18,146 bases of DNA from Acidimicrobiales bacterium (GCA_019241495.1 JAFAWZ010000072.1:1-18146); one strand, 5' to 3'; positions 8,310-15,895 are shown, counted from the first letter of the stretch. Notes: a model not told the origin generated them from the letters alone. Program-made: numbers and translations.

Positions 8310-9568
8310 GAAGCTGTCGCAAAACTATTTCCAGGTGGGAGAAGGCGGCGGCTCGTCGCATCCCCAGGGTCCGAGCGGAGGAAAGAGTTGGTCGAAGACG
8401 AGCCGCCTTTTCCCTCCCGCGAGTTTTGCAACAGCTCCTGAAGCAGGCGGGTACCGGACGGGCATGGTGCGTCATTGCGGGCGGAGGCACCGGTGGTCAC
8501 GTGGTGCCCGCCATCGCGATCGGCCGGGCCCTGGTGGCCCGAGGCCATGACGCCTCGACCATCCACTTCGTCGGGTCGGCACGGGGGATCGAAGCGCGCA
8601 TGGTCCCGGCTGCCGGCTTCAGTTCTACCCTCCTCCCGGGCCGGGGCATCGCCCGCCGCCTGACCGTGGACAACATCGGCGCTGCCTTAGGCCTGCTGGG
8701 CGCGCTCGTGAAGGCCATCGTCCTCCTCGGTCGCCTCCGGCCCGCTGTCTTGGTGGCCGTCGGGGGTTACGCCAGTGCGCCGGCCGTCCTGGCCGCGGCC
8801 ATCTGGCGCACCCCGCTCATCGTCGCGGAGCAGAATGCAGTGCCGGGGCTGGCCAACCGCATGGCCGGGCGCCTGGCCAAGGCCTCGGCCGTCTCCTTCG
8901 AGGGCACCCCCCTTCGCCGGGCCGTGATGACGGGGAACCCGGTGCGGCGCGAGATAGTCGACGTCGACACCAGCCCGGCCGGGAAGACCGCCGCGTGCCG
9001 GCAGCTCGGCATCCCACCTGGCGCGTCCGTGGTCATGGTGGCCGGGGGCTCCCTGGGCGCCCGGCGGATCAACGACGCCACTGTCGAGCTGGCCCGCTCC
9101 TGGGCTGGCACGCCTGGAGTGTGCATCCGGCATGTGACCGGCAGCCGGGACTTCGAGGCCGTTTCGAACCTCCGCCCGGCGCCCGTCGACGGGGGCCTCA
9201 CCTACCAGCAGGTGGAATTCGAGGACCGCATGGACCTCCTTCTGGCCGCGGCCGACGTGGCGGTGACGCGGGCGGGAGCCAGCACGGTGGCGGAGCTGAC
9301 GGTGGTAGGCATCCCGTCGGTGCTCGTTCCCCTGCCGGGCGCGCCCGGCGATCACCAGACCGAGAACGCCCGCCGGCTTTCCGATGCGGGCGCGGCCGTG
9401 GTGGTTCCCGACTCCGAGCTCGACGTCGAGCGCCTCGCCGCCGAAGTCGATCGGCTGCTCGCCGACCGGGCCCAGCGCGACCGCATGAGGGAGGCGGCCC
9501 GGCGCTTGGGGCGGCCCGGCGCGGCCGATGCGGTAGCGGCCCTTGCGGAGCAGTACGCCCGTGGCTGA
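8306..9568 (+). CDS. murG: UDP-GlcNAc transferase MurG, with an element-encoded N-terminal extension
   Basis: Peripheral membrane GT-B glycosyltransferase that adds GlcNAc to lipid I to form lipid II. Core motifs are GGGTGGHVVPAIAIGRAL (G-loop at residues 59-65 from this start), VGGYASAPAVLAA, AEQNAVPGLANR, AGGSLGARRIND, VTRAGASTVAEL and the donor-site PGAPGDHQTENARRL. The start is uncertain. The only in-frame ATG, GTG or TTG codons between the ftsW stop and the core are GTG 8306, which overlaps the ftsW stop as GTGA, and TTG 8426. I chose GTG 8306 because this overlap style is used throughout the operon. Residues 2-45 would then come from the palindromic element at 8310-8438. Without the element the gene would read GTG-AAG-CAG-GCG and give 376 residues, a normal MurG length; with it the protein has 420. 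Starting at TTG 8426 gives 380. The 3' end overlaps murC by 8 bases. Confidence 0.95.
   Translation: MRSCRKTISRWEKAAARRIPRVRAEERVGRRRAAFSLPRVLQQLLKQAGTGRAWCVIAGGGTGGHVVPAIAIGRALVARGHDASTIHFVGSARGIEARMVPAAGFSSTLLPGRGIARRLTVDNIGAALGLLGALVKAIVLLGRLRPAVLVAVGGYASAPAVLAAAIWRTPLIVAEQNAVPGLANRMAGRLAKASAVSFEGTPLRRAVMTGNPVRREIVDVDTSPAGKTAACRQLGIPPGASVVMVAGGSLGARRINDATVELARSWAGTPGVCIRHVTGSRDFEAVSNLRPAPVDGGLTYQQVEFEDRMDLLLAAADVAVTRAGASTVAELTVVGIPSVLVPLPGAPGDHQTENARRLSDAGAAVVVPDSELDVERLAAEVDRLLADRAQRDRMREAARRLGRPGAADAVAALAEQYARG
8310..8438 (+). mobile_element. Palindromic element copy 1, between ftsW and murG, read into MurG
   Basis: A 129-bp element with terminal inverted repeats. The left end gaagctgtcgcaaaac and the reverse complement of the right end at 8423-8438 agree at 14 of 16 positions. 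An inner pair, ggtgggagaaggcggcgg...ctcgtc (8334-8357) against 8397-8418, extends the hairpin. It is flanked by TGA on both sides (8307-8309, the ftsW stop, and 8439-8441), consistent with a 3-bp target duplication. It aligns along its length with the reverse complement of 12005-12136; about 60 of the first 70 bases match by hand. It encodes no transposase, so any movement would need an enzyme from elsewhere. Both strands stay open. Confidence 0.85.
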
Positions 9569-10976
9569 TCCCGCCGGTCCGGCCCGGCCCGACTTGAGCC
9601 CACCCCGCCGGGTGCACGTGATCGGTATCGGTGGCTCGGGCATGAGTGCCATCGCGACCGTCCTTCTGGCCAGCGGCAACCAGGTGAGCGGCACCGATGC
9701 GTCCGACTCGCCGACGCTTCGCCGCCTCGCCCAGCTCGGGGCGGAGGTCCATGCCGGTCACCTGGCCGAGTGGGTGAGGGGGGCCGATGTGGTGGTCAGA
9801 TCGACCGCGGTCGGCGACACCAACGTGGAGGTGGTGGAGGCCCGACGCCTGGGTCAGCAGGTGTGGCGGCGGGCCGATGTGCTTGCCGGGTTGTGCGCCC
9901 GCAAACGCACCCTCGCCGTATCGGGCACCCACGGCAAGACCACCACCTCGTCAATGCTCTCGGTGGTGCTCCGCGAGCTCGGCATGCACCCGTCGCTGAT
10001 CGTGGGGGGAGACATCGTCGGCCTGGGTCCAGGAGCGGTGTGGGACGAGGGGGGCGAATGGCTCGTGGTCGAGGCGGACGAGAGCGACGGCACCTTCGTC
10101 GAGCTCGGTGCCGAAGCTGTCCTGGTCACCAGCGTCGAGCCCGACCATCTCGAGTTCTACGGCGGCTTCGACGGGTTGGAGGCGGCGTTCGCTCGTTTCG
10201 TCTCCGATGCGCCCGGTCCCGTCGTCCTGTGTGCCGACGACCCGGGCGCCGAGCGCCTGGCCCGGGCTCGCCTGGCGGCTGGCCCCCCCCCGACGACCTA
10301 CGGCACGTCGTTCGATGCCGACGTGCGCATCTCGGATGTGGAGCTCGAGCGGGCCGCAGCCCGTTTCCGGCTGTGGGCCCCAGGCCGCCAGCCTGGCCAG
10401 GTGGCGCTTTCAGTGCCGGGCCTGCACAACGTCCGCAACGCGGCCGGGGCGATCGCGGCGGCGGTTGCGGCCGGCGCGGACTGGGGCGGAGCCATGGAAG
10501 CAGTCCGCGCCTACCGGGGGGTGGGGCGGCGCTTCGAGGGCCGGGGCGAAGCGGCCGGGGTGTCGTTCGTGGACGGCTACGACCACCTGCCGACCGAGGT
10601 GGCGGCGGCCATCGCCACGGCCCGGTCGGGGGGATGGACCCGGGTGCTGGTGGTCTTCCAACCCCACCGCTACAGCCGGACAGAAGCTCTGTCGCATGAG
10701 TTCGCCGACGCCTTCGAAGGCGCCGACGCGACAGTCATAACCGGCATCTACCCGGCTGGGGAGGAGCCCCGCCCAGGCGTGACCGGCCGGCTCGTTCACG
10801 ACGCCGTCCGGTTGTCCCATCCGGGCGCCGAGCTTTACTACGCGGAGACCCTCGACGAAGCCGCCAGCCTGACCGCATCCCTCCTCGCGCCGGGAGACGT
10901 CTGCCTCACCCTCGGGGCCGGCGACATCACCATTCTCCCGGACCGCATCAAGGCCCGCCTGGGGGATCGCCGGTGA
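9561..10976 (+). CDS. murC: UDP-MurNAc:L-alanine ligase MurC
   Basis: Cytoplasmic Mur ligase of 471 residues that adds L-alanine to UDP-MurNAc, the first amino acid step. The N-terminal Rossmann motif is IGIGGSGMS at residues 21-29. The P-loop is S121-GTHGK126-TT, followed by VEADESDGTF, VEPDHLEFYG, PGLHNVRNAAGAI, and FQPHRYSRTEAL in the C-terminal domain. The usually near-invariant DDYxHHPTE box reads VDGYDHLPTEV here (residues 337-347). The GTG at 9561 overlaps the murG stop by 8 bases and places the Rossmann motif normally; a longer frame exists only inside murG. It overlaps murB by GTGA. Confidence 0.96.
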   Translation: MADPAGPARPDLSPPRRVHVIGIGGSGMSAIATVLLASGNQVSGTDASDSPTLRRLAQLGAEVHAGHLAEWVRGADVVVRSTAVGDTNVEVVEARRLGQQVWRRADVLAGLCARKRTLAVSGTHGKTTTSSMLSVVLRELGMHPSLIVGGDIVGLGPGAVWDEGGEWLVVEADESDGTFVELGAEAVLVTSVEPDHLEFYGGFDGLEAAFARFVSDAPGPVVLCADDPGAERLARARLAAGPPPTTYGTSFDADVRISDVELERAAARFRLWAPGRQPGQVALSVPGLHNVRNAAGAIAAAVAAGADWGGAMEAVRAYRGVGRRFEGRGEAAGVSFVDGYDHLPTEVAAAIATARSGGWTRVLVVFQPHRYSRTEALSHEFADAFEGADATVITGIYPAGEEPRPGVTGRLVHDAVRLSHPGAELYYAETLDEAASLTASLLAPGDVCLTLGAGDITILPDRIKARLGDRR

Positions 10977-12004
10977 CGCGAGGGCCCGGTTCTGAGCCTG
11001 TCGCCCGGGCCCTTGACCTGCTCGGCGAGCTGGGCGAACGGGTGAGGCCAGGCGGTGCGCTCGGGCCGCTCACCACCTACCGGGTCGGCGGCCCGGCCGC
11101 CCTGCTCGTCACCGTCACCCACCGATCGGAGCTGCAGGTCGTGGCCCGGGCCGTGGAGGCGAGCGGGCTGCCGGTGTTGATCGTGGGTCGCGGCTCCAAC
11201 CTCTTGGTCTCAGACGCCGGTTTCGACGGCATCGCCCTGCAGCTCGACGCGGCGGGGTTCGGCGCGGTGGAGATCTCCGGCACCACCGTGGGGGCGGGCG
11301 CGTCGGTGGCCCTGCCCGCTCTCGCTCGCCAGACCGTAGATGCCGGGCTGACAGGTTTCGAATGGGCGGTGGGGGTCCCGGGTTCGATCGGGGGAGCGGT
11401 GCGTATGAACGCGGGCGGGCACGGCTCTGATCTGGCTGCCTCGTTGCGCTCGGCCCGAGTGACGGACCTGGCCCGGGGCACAGAGCAGACTCTGTCACTC
11501 CGCGACCTGGCCTACGGATACCGGCGCTCGTCAGTGACGGCAGCTCAGGTTGTGACGGACGCGGTGTTGGACCTGGCTCCGGGCGATCCTGCTAGCGGGC
11601 GGGAGACGATTCGCGAGATCGTCAGATGGCGTCGCCAGCACCAGCCGGGGGGCCAGAACGCGGGTTCGGTCTTTGCCAACCCGCCCGGGGACTCGGCCGG
11701 CCGGCTCATCGACGCGGCGGGCCTCAAGGGCCTGCGCTGGGGGAGCGCCGTGGTGTCCCCCAAGCACGCCAACTTCATCCAAGCCGACCCGTCCGGGTCG
11801 GCGGACGACGTGTTCATGCTCATGGGGCAGGTCCGCCAAAAGGTGTACGAGAGCCTCGGCGTGGACCTCGCCACCGAGGTCAGGTTGGTCGGTTTCCCAC
11901 CAGGCCCCCAGGAGCCGGTACCAAAGTCTCAAGCTCAGCCAAAGCCTCAAGTTCAGCTTGACCCTTTTGCCGGAACAGGATCAGAGGAGGATGCAAATGA
12001 CTGA
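10973..12004 (+). CDS. murB: UDP-N-acetylenolpyruvoylglucosamine reductase MurB
   Basis: FAD enzyme of 343 residues that reduces UDP-GlcNAc-enolpyruvate with NADPH to UDP-MurNAc. The FAD-binding motifs TTYRVGGPA and GRGSNLLVSD are followed by GVPGSIGGAVRMNAGGHG, AYGYRRSS, and NAGSVFANP with the proton-donor serine. The C-terminal LATEVRLVG provides the conserved glutamate. The last ~30 residues are a hydrophilic tail rich in Gln, Pro and Lys that includes an imperfect 18-bp tandem duplication (11923-11940 and 11941-11958, 15 of 18 bases equal). The GTG at 10973 overlaps the murC stop. The 3' end carries the ftsQ ribosome site and overlaps ftsQ by 8 bases. Confidence 0.96.
   Translation: MTRGPGSEPVARALDLLGELGERVRPGGALGPLTTYRVGGPAALLVTVTHRSELQVVARAVEASGLPVLIVGRGSNLLVSDAGFDGIALQLDAAGFGAVEISGTTVGAGASVALPALARQTVDAGLTGFEWAVGVPGSIGGAVRMNAGGHGSDLAASLRSARVTDLARGTEQTLSLRDLAYGYRRSSVTAAQVVTDAVLDLAPGDPASGRETIREIVRWRRQHQPGGQNAGSVFANPPGDSAGRLIDAAGLKGLRWGSAVVSPKHANFIQADPSGSADDVFMLMGQVRQKVYESLGVDLATEVRLVGFPPGPQEPVPKSQAQPKPQVQLDPFAGTGSEEDAND
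11983..11990 (+). promoter_or_regulatory. Ribosome binding site of ftsQ
   Basis: AGAGGAGG ends 6 bases before the ATG at 11997 and directly abuts another in-frame ATG at 11991. The spacing favours 11997 as the ftsQ start. The site lies inside the murB coding end. Confidence 0.8.
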
Positions 12005-13076
12005 GAAGTGGTCGGAAAACCCGCGGGAGGGAGAAGTCGGCGGCTCGTCTCCGACACGGTCTCCTGTCCGCCCGCACCGAGGGGATGGGACGAGCCGTCG
12101 CCTTCTCCCACCTCGAAGTAGTTTTGCGACCACTTCTGATGTTCGCCAGGCGCCTCGCCACTCGGCTCGGGTCGGCAACGGCTTCCCAGACAAGCCCGGC
12201 CACTCGGACAAGCCCCGCATCGACCCCCGCATCGCCCAGCGCTGGATCGACGTGCGGCGCGAAGCGGGACGCCGTCGCTTGAAGCTGCTCGTCTGGGCCG
12301 CGGTTGTGACCGGGGTGCTAGCTGTGGGATCGGTGTCGTTGTTCACCCCCCTGTTCGAGGTGCGCCACGTTTCGGTCCAGGTGGATGGGCCGATGGCACC
12401 GGCCCAGGTGGTCGGGCTGGCCGGCCTGGCCCACCATCCGCTGATGATCGATGTGAACGCGGCCCGCATCATGGGGCGACTCGACACCGACCCCTGGCTG
12501 GCCGCGGCCCGCGTCGGGCGGGACTGGCCCGACACCGTCAAGTTGTCCGTGGCCGTGCGCCATCCTGTGGCGGCGATCGCGGCGAGCCCGGGCACCTGGG
12601 CCGAGGTCGATGTCACCGGCCGGGTGCTGGCCGACACGGCGGCGGCCCCGACCGGGCTGCCGCAGATCCAGGGGGTGGCGACGCCGGCCGCGCCGGGCCG
12701 CTGGATGGCTGGCTCCCTCGGGTCGGGTGCCGATCCCCGCCTACCCCTGCCCCAGCTGGTCGACCTGGCCGCCCCCGCCGACGGATCCGATGTGCCCCGC
12801 CGGGTGGGTGCCGCCCTGGCTCTGGTCGGTGCCCTGCCGTCGGCCATCCGGGCCGATGTGGCGAGCGTGACCGTCGGGTCGACAACTGGCCTGTCGCTGT
12901 CGGTCTCACCTCCGCGGGTGGCGAAAGGAACCGTCCGGGTGGATTTCGGCGACGGGTCGCAGCTCCAGGCCAAGGTCAACGCTTTCCTGACCATCTTGGA
13001 CCAGGCGAACCTGTCTGGCGTGGGAGTCATTGACGTGACCGTCCCGGACCGGCCTGCAGCCTTGACGGCGCGCTGA
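11997..13076 (+). CDS. ftsQ: Cell division protein FtsQ/DivIB, with an element-encoded N-terminal insert
   Basis: Bitopic division protein of 359 residues. A long cytoplasmic tail (about 93 residues) precedes one transmembrane helix near residues 94-115 (LKLLVWAAVVTGVLAVGSVSL). The POTRA domain begins at about F120 (FEVRHVSVQVDG) and runs to about 190, followed by the FtsQ domain with the TWAEVDVTGRVLAD stretch. FtsQ scaffolds FtsL and its partner. Start ATG 11997 follows AGAGGAGG at good spacing and overlaps the murB stop; ATG 11991 is possible. Residues 3-47 are encoded by the palindromic element at 12005-12136. Removing element plus one TGA gives M-T-D-V-R-Q-A-P-R, a plain start. No membrane or POTRA residue is affected. 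The gene is followed by a 330-base non-coding leader. Confidence 0.93.
   Translation: MTEKWSENPREGEVGGSSPTRSPVRPHRGDGTSRRLLPPRSSFATTSDVRQAPRHSARVGNGFPDKPGHSDKPRIDPRIAQRWIDVRREAGRRRLKLLVWAAVVTGVLAVGSVSLFTPLFEVRHVSVQVDGPMAPAQVVGLAGLAHHPLMIDVNAARIMGRLDTDPWLAAARVGRDWPDTVKLSVAVRHPVAAIAASPGTWAEVDVTGRVLADTAAAPTGLPQIQGVATPAAPGRWMAGSLGSGADPRLPLPQLVDLAAPADGSDVPRRVGAALALVGALPSAIRADVASVTVGSTTGLSLSVSPPRVAKGTVRVDFGDGSQLQAKVNAFLTILDQANLSGVGVIDVTVPDRPAALTAR
12005..12136 (-). mobile_element. Palindromic element copy 2, at the 5' end of ftsQ, opposite orientation
   Basis: A 132-bp element, reverse-oriented relative to the copy at 8310-8438. The left end gaagtggtcggaaaac and the reverse complement of the right end at 12121-12136 agree at 15 of 16 bases. 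Inner arms are about 12025-12049 and 12089-12112 (gacgagccgtcgccttctcc). TGA flanks both sides (12002-12004, the murB stop, and 12137-12139). Element plus TGA is 135 bp, 45 codons, so the ftsQ frame is kept. The ftsQ peptide (REGEVGGSS, TSRRLLPPRSSFAT) matches what the opposite strand of copy 1 would encode (REGKGGSSS, TSRRLLPPGNSFAT). The other strand here would encode RKTTSRWEKATAR, matching RKTISRWEKAAAR in MurG. Confidence 0.85.
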
Positions 13077-13406
13077 CCCAGAGGGTACTGTCAACCCTCG
13101 CCGAAGGTTTACACAAGTCTCAACCTGAAGTCAAGGGTTAAGGGACCGCCGTATAACTACTTCGAAGGCCGCAGGCCGAAGAGGGAGCAGCACCAGGGGA
13201 GACCTGGCGCGGCTGTCTGAGTAGTTCGAAGGCGGGCCCTCATGCCATGACGGGCAGGAAGGGCGGGTGTAGGTCCTAGGGGTATCCGCGGGACACGCAC
13301 CGGCGCGTGGCACGCTCTGATGAAGTGTGACAGCTGAAGTTTTGACATTCCCAGACATCGCGGACCCGCAGGTCCACCGTGTCGACTCCGCCCGGGAGGG
13401 TTTCAG
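13077..13406 (+). promoter_or_regulatory. ftsQ-ftsZ intergenic leader, probable ftsZ promoter region
   Basis: This is the only long non-coding gap in the cluster (330 bases), and its base composition is more AT-rich around 13100-13160. ftsZ is often transcribed from its own promoters in this gap. A TATAAC box at 13152-13157 could be a -10, but no good -35 lies 16-18 bases before it. TTGACA occurs at 13342-13347 without a matching -10. Structured stretches include ggccgcaggcc (13167-13177), ccagg-ggaga-cctgg (about 13193-13207) and two related TTCGAAGG sites near 13160 and 13227. I see no convincing gene; a 38-codon GTG frame at 13327 runs into ftsZ and lacks support. Confidence 0.5.
13394..13400 (+). 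promoter_or_regulatory. Ribosome binding site of ftsZ
   Basis: GGGAGGG lies 6 bases before the ATG at 13407 and fixes the ftsZ start. Confidence 0.8.
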
Positions 13407-14486
13407 ATGGCCGGTGCCGCCCAGAACTACATCGCCGTTATAAAGGTCGTCGGTATCGGCGGCGGTGGTGTCAACGCGGTGAACCGCATGATCGACGCCG
13501 GCCTCAAGGGCGTCGAGTTCATCGCGGTCAACACCGACGCCCAGGCGCTTCTCATGAGCGATGCCGATGTGAAGCTCGACATCGGCCGGCAGCTGACCCG
13601 CGGCTTGGGCGCCGGAAGCGACCCGGAGATCGGCCGGGCGGCCGCCGACGAGCACCGGGAGGAGATCGAGGAGGTGCTGAAGGGCGCCGACATGGTGTTC
13701 ATCACCGCCGGCAAGGGGGGTGGTACCGGGACAGGCGGCGCCCCCGTGGTGGCTGAGGTCGCCAAGTCGGTCGGCGCGTTGACCATCGGGGTCGTCACCC
13801 GCCCGTTCGGGTTCGAGGGCCGGCACCGCTCCGTCCAGGCCGAGGCCGGGATACAGCGCTTGAAGGAGAAGGTCGACACTCTGATCGTCATCCCGAACGA
13901 CCGGCTCCTGACCGTCTCCAACGACAAGACATCGATGGTCAACGCCTTCAAGATGGCCGACGAGGTGCTGCTCCAAGGTGTGCAGGGGATCACCGACCTC
14001 ATCACCACACCAGGCCTGATCAACACGGACTTCGCCGACGTCAAGATGATCATGAGCAATGCGGGAACCGCCATCATGGGCATTGGCACGGCCTCGGGCG
14101 AGAACCGGGCCGTCACCGCGGCCAAACTGGCCATCACGTCTCCCCTGCTCGAGGCGTCCATCGAGGGGGCCCGGGGCATCCTGCTCAACATCGCGGGCGG
14201 CAGCGACCTCGGCCTGCTCGAGGTGAACGAGGCGGCCGAGATCATCCACGGTGTGGCCCATCCCGACGCCAACATCATCTTCGGACAGGTCATCGATGAC
14301 TCCATGGGCGACGAGGTCCGCGTCACCGTCATCGCCGCCGGCTTCGAGCGTTGGGACGAGCACGAAGATCGCGAGCGGAGCGGGACCGGGGGCCTCGGTC
14401 TGCTCGAGACCGAGCGGGAGCTGCGCGAGGAGGAAGACGTCGAGCTGGCCGCCGACGACTTCGACGTTCCCGACTTCTTGAAGTGA
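13407..14486 (+). CDS. ftsZ: Cell division GTPase FtsZ
   Basis: Tubulin homologue of 359 residues that forms the cytokinetic ring. The GTP-binding domain has KVVGIGGGGVNAVNRMI, the tubulin signature GGGTGTG at 104-110, and TRPFGFEGRHR. The T7 loop that completes the neighbour's active site is N206-T-D-F-A-D211. The globular core ends near residue 315 (VIAAGFERW). A short, strongly acidic linker follows and ends in DDFDVPDFLK, the conserved C-terminal peptide bound by SepF and other partners. The start is set by GGGAGGG 6 bases upstream. No ftsA is nearby, so the sepF downstream is the likely membrane tether. pgeF follows after 19 bases. Confidence 0.98.
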   Translation: MAGAAQNYIAVIKVVGIGGGGVNAVNRMIDAGLKGVEFIAVNTDAQALLMSDADVKLDIGRQLTRGLGAGSDPEIGRAAADEHREEIEEVLKGADMVFITAGKGGGTGTGGAPVVAEVAKSVGALTIGVVTRPFGFEGRHRSVQAEAGIQRLKEKVDTLIVIPNDRLLTVSNDKTSMVNAFKMADEVLLQGVQGITDLITTPGLINTDFADVKMIMSNAGTAIMGIGTASGENRAVTAAKLAITSPLLEASIEGARGILLNIAGGSDLGLLEVNEAAEIIHGVAHPDANIIFGQVIDDSMGDEVRVTVIAAGFERWDEHEDRERSGTGGLGLLETERELREEEDVELAADDFDVPDFLK

Positions 14487-14505
14487 CGCGGCCGGTCTGC
14501 CCGCG

Positions 14506-15192
14506 GTGACGGTGGCCGGATTGGCCAGGCTGCCGGCCGAGTGGACCCTGGCGGGTGGGATCCGGGTGGGCAGCACCGGATGGGCCCAAGGTGACCTGGC
14601 AGGGGAGGGCCCGGCGGTGGAGCGCCGCCGTGGTCTCGTTGTCGACCTCCCGTGGACGGTCCTTAAGCAGGTGCACGGGGCACGGGTGGTGGTAGTGGAC
14701 CGCCCGGGTGGCGCGGTGGGCGAAGAGGCCGACGCGGCGGTCACGGCGGTGCCGGCCGCGGCATTGGCGGTGCTGACCGCCGACTGCGCGCCGGTCGCCC
14801 TGGCCAGCCCCGAGGGGGTTATGGGCATCACCCACGCGGGATGGAAAGGTCTGCGGGCCGGCGTCATCGCGGCGACGGTGCAGGCCATGCGTCGGATGGG
14901 CGCCACCCGAGTGGAGGCGGTCCTCGGGCCCTGCATCCACTCCTGCTGCTACACCTTCGGCGAGGACGACCTGGTGGCCGTCGAGTCCCGCCTGGGTCAC
15001 CAGGTTCGGGCCTCGGATCGATCCGGTCGGACCGCGCTCGACCTGCCCGCCGGCATCCGGTCCGCCCTGCACGCGGCCGGTGCCGTCATGGTGGGCGAGT
15101 CGGACAGCTGCACCGCATGCGGGGAGGGCTTCTGGTCTTGGCGGGCCGATGGGACGTCCCGGCGTCAGGCCACCGTCGTCTGGCGGCCATGA
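14506..15192 (+). CDS. pgeF: PgeF/YfiH/LACC1 family multicopper-type purine nucleoside enzyme
   Basis: Cytoplasmic protein of 228 residues of the DUF152 family, once called laccase or polyphenol oxidase and later linked to purine nucleoside phosphorylase and adenosine deaminase activity in some members; E. coli YfiH is implicated in editing peptidoglycan precursors with wrong first residues. Metal-site motifs are QVHGARV (H57), TADCAPV (C94), HAGWKGLRAGV (H110) and GPCIHSCCYTFG. The position between ftsZ and yggS is the usual actinobacterial one. The start GTG 14506 has no clear ribosome site; GTG 14512 is an alternative. The stop overlaps yggS by ATGA. Substrate cannot be told from sequence. 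Confidence 0.92.
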   Translation: MTVAGLARLPAEWTLAGGIRVGSTGWAQGDLAGEGPAVERRRGLVVDLPWTVLKQVHGARVVVVDRPGGAVGEEADAAVTAVPAAALAVLTADCAPVALASPEGVMGITHAGWKGLRAGVIAATVQAMRRMGATRVEAVLGPCIHSCCYTFGEDDLVAVESRLGHQVRASDRSGRTALDLPAGIRSALHAAGAVMVGESDSCTACGEGFWSWRADGTSRRQATVVWRP

Positions 15193-15872
15193 CGGCCAAC
15201 CCCGAGACAGTCAGCCCGGACGCGGTCGCCGAGCGTCTCGATGAGGTGCGCCGCCGGGTGGAGCGCAGCGGTGCCGACCCGGGCCGCATCCGGATCGTGG
15301 CGGTCACGAAGGGCTTTGGAGCCGACGCGGTCGAAGCGGCCCGGGCCGCCGGCCTGGATGACGTGGGGGAGAACTACGCCCAGGAGCTGCTCGACAAGGC
15401 GGGCCAAGTCGGGCTGGGCGCGCGGTGGCACTTCCTCGGCCCGGTCCAGCGCAACAAGGTGCGCCGCCTGGCGCCCGTGACGACGGCCTGGCATGGAGTC
15501 GACCGGTTGGCCGCGGCCGAGGCGGTGAGCGCGGCGGCCCCCGGGGTCGAGGTGTTCGTGGAGGTGAACGTGGCCCGCCGTCAGGGCCGCCCTGGATGCC
15601 CGCCCGACTCGGTGGACGAGCTGGTCAACGAGCTGCGGGACCTGCCACTCGATGTCAGCGGTTTGATGGCCGTGGCCCCGGCCGACGACCCCGAAGGCAG
15701 CCGGGCGTGCTTCAGGTGGCTGGCCGGCAAGGCGCGCCAGCTCGGCCTGCGCGAGCTGTCGATGGGCATGAGCGACGACTTCGAGGCGGCGGTCGCGGAG
15801 GGCGCGACCACTCTGCGTCTGGGCCGGGTCCTCTTCGGTCCCCGACCGGAGCGCCCCAGGCTGCAACGATAG
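15189..15872 (+). CDS. yggS: YggS family pyridoxal phosphate homeostasis protein
   Basis: PLP-binding protein of 227 residues, a single-domain TIM barrel related to the N-terminal domain of alanine racemase, implicated in PLP and amino-acid homeostasis rather than a known catalysis. The PLP lysine is K41 in VAVTKGF. Other motifs are VGENYAQELLDK, WHFLGPVQRNKVR, and near the end SMGMSDDFEAAVAEGATTLRLGRVLFG, which binds the phosphate. The segment after VEVNVA (RRQGRPGCPPDS) departs from the common SGExxKxG but keeps length. The ATG at 15189 overlaps the pgeF stop. A TAG stop comes 23 bases before sepF. Confidence 0.95.
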   Translation: MTANPETVSPDAVAERLDEVRRRVERSGADPGRIRIVAVTKGFGADAVEAARAAGLDDVGENYAQELLDKAGQVGLGARWHFLGPVQRNKVRRLAPVTTAWHGVDRLAAAEAVSAAAPGVEVFVEVNVARRQGRPGCPPDSVDELVNELRDLPLDVSGLMAVAPADDPEGSRACFRWLAGKARQLGLRELSMGMSDDFEAAVAEGATTLRLGRVLFGPRPERPRLQR

Positions 15873-15895
15873 GCTTCGGCAACGGGAGGCGTCAT

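Noticed and set aside
13088..13134. TTGACA- and TTGACT-like boxes on the - strand after ftsQ, one with TAAACC 17 bases away
   Set aside because: They point back into ftsQ with no - strand gene to serve; probably chance in an AT-richer stretch.
13150..13240. Possible fourth, decayed copy of the palindromic element in the ftsZ leader
   Set aside because: Only about 11 bases (aactacttcga) match and the ends with gcaaaac are absent, so the evidence is too thin to annotate as a copy.
13327..13443. 38-codon GTG reading frame just before and across the ftsZ start
   Set aside because: No convincing ribosome site, no recognisable motif, and it runs into ftsZ in another frame.
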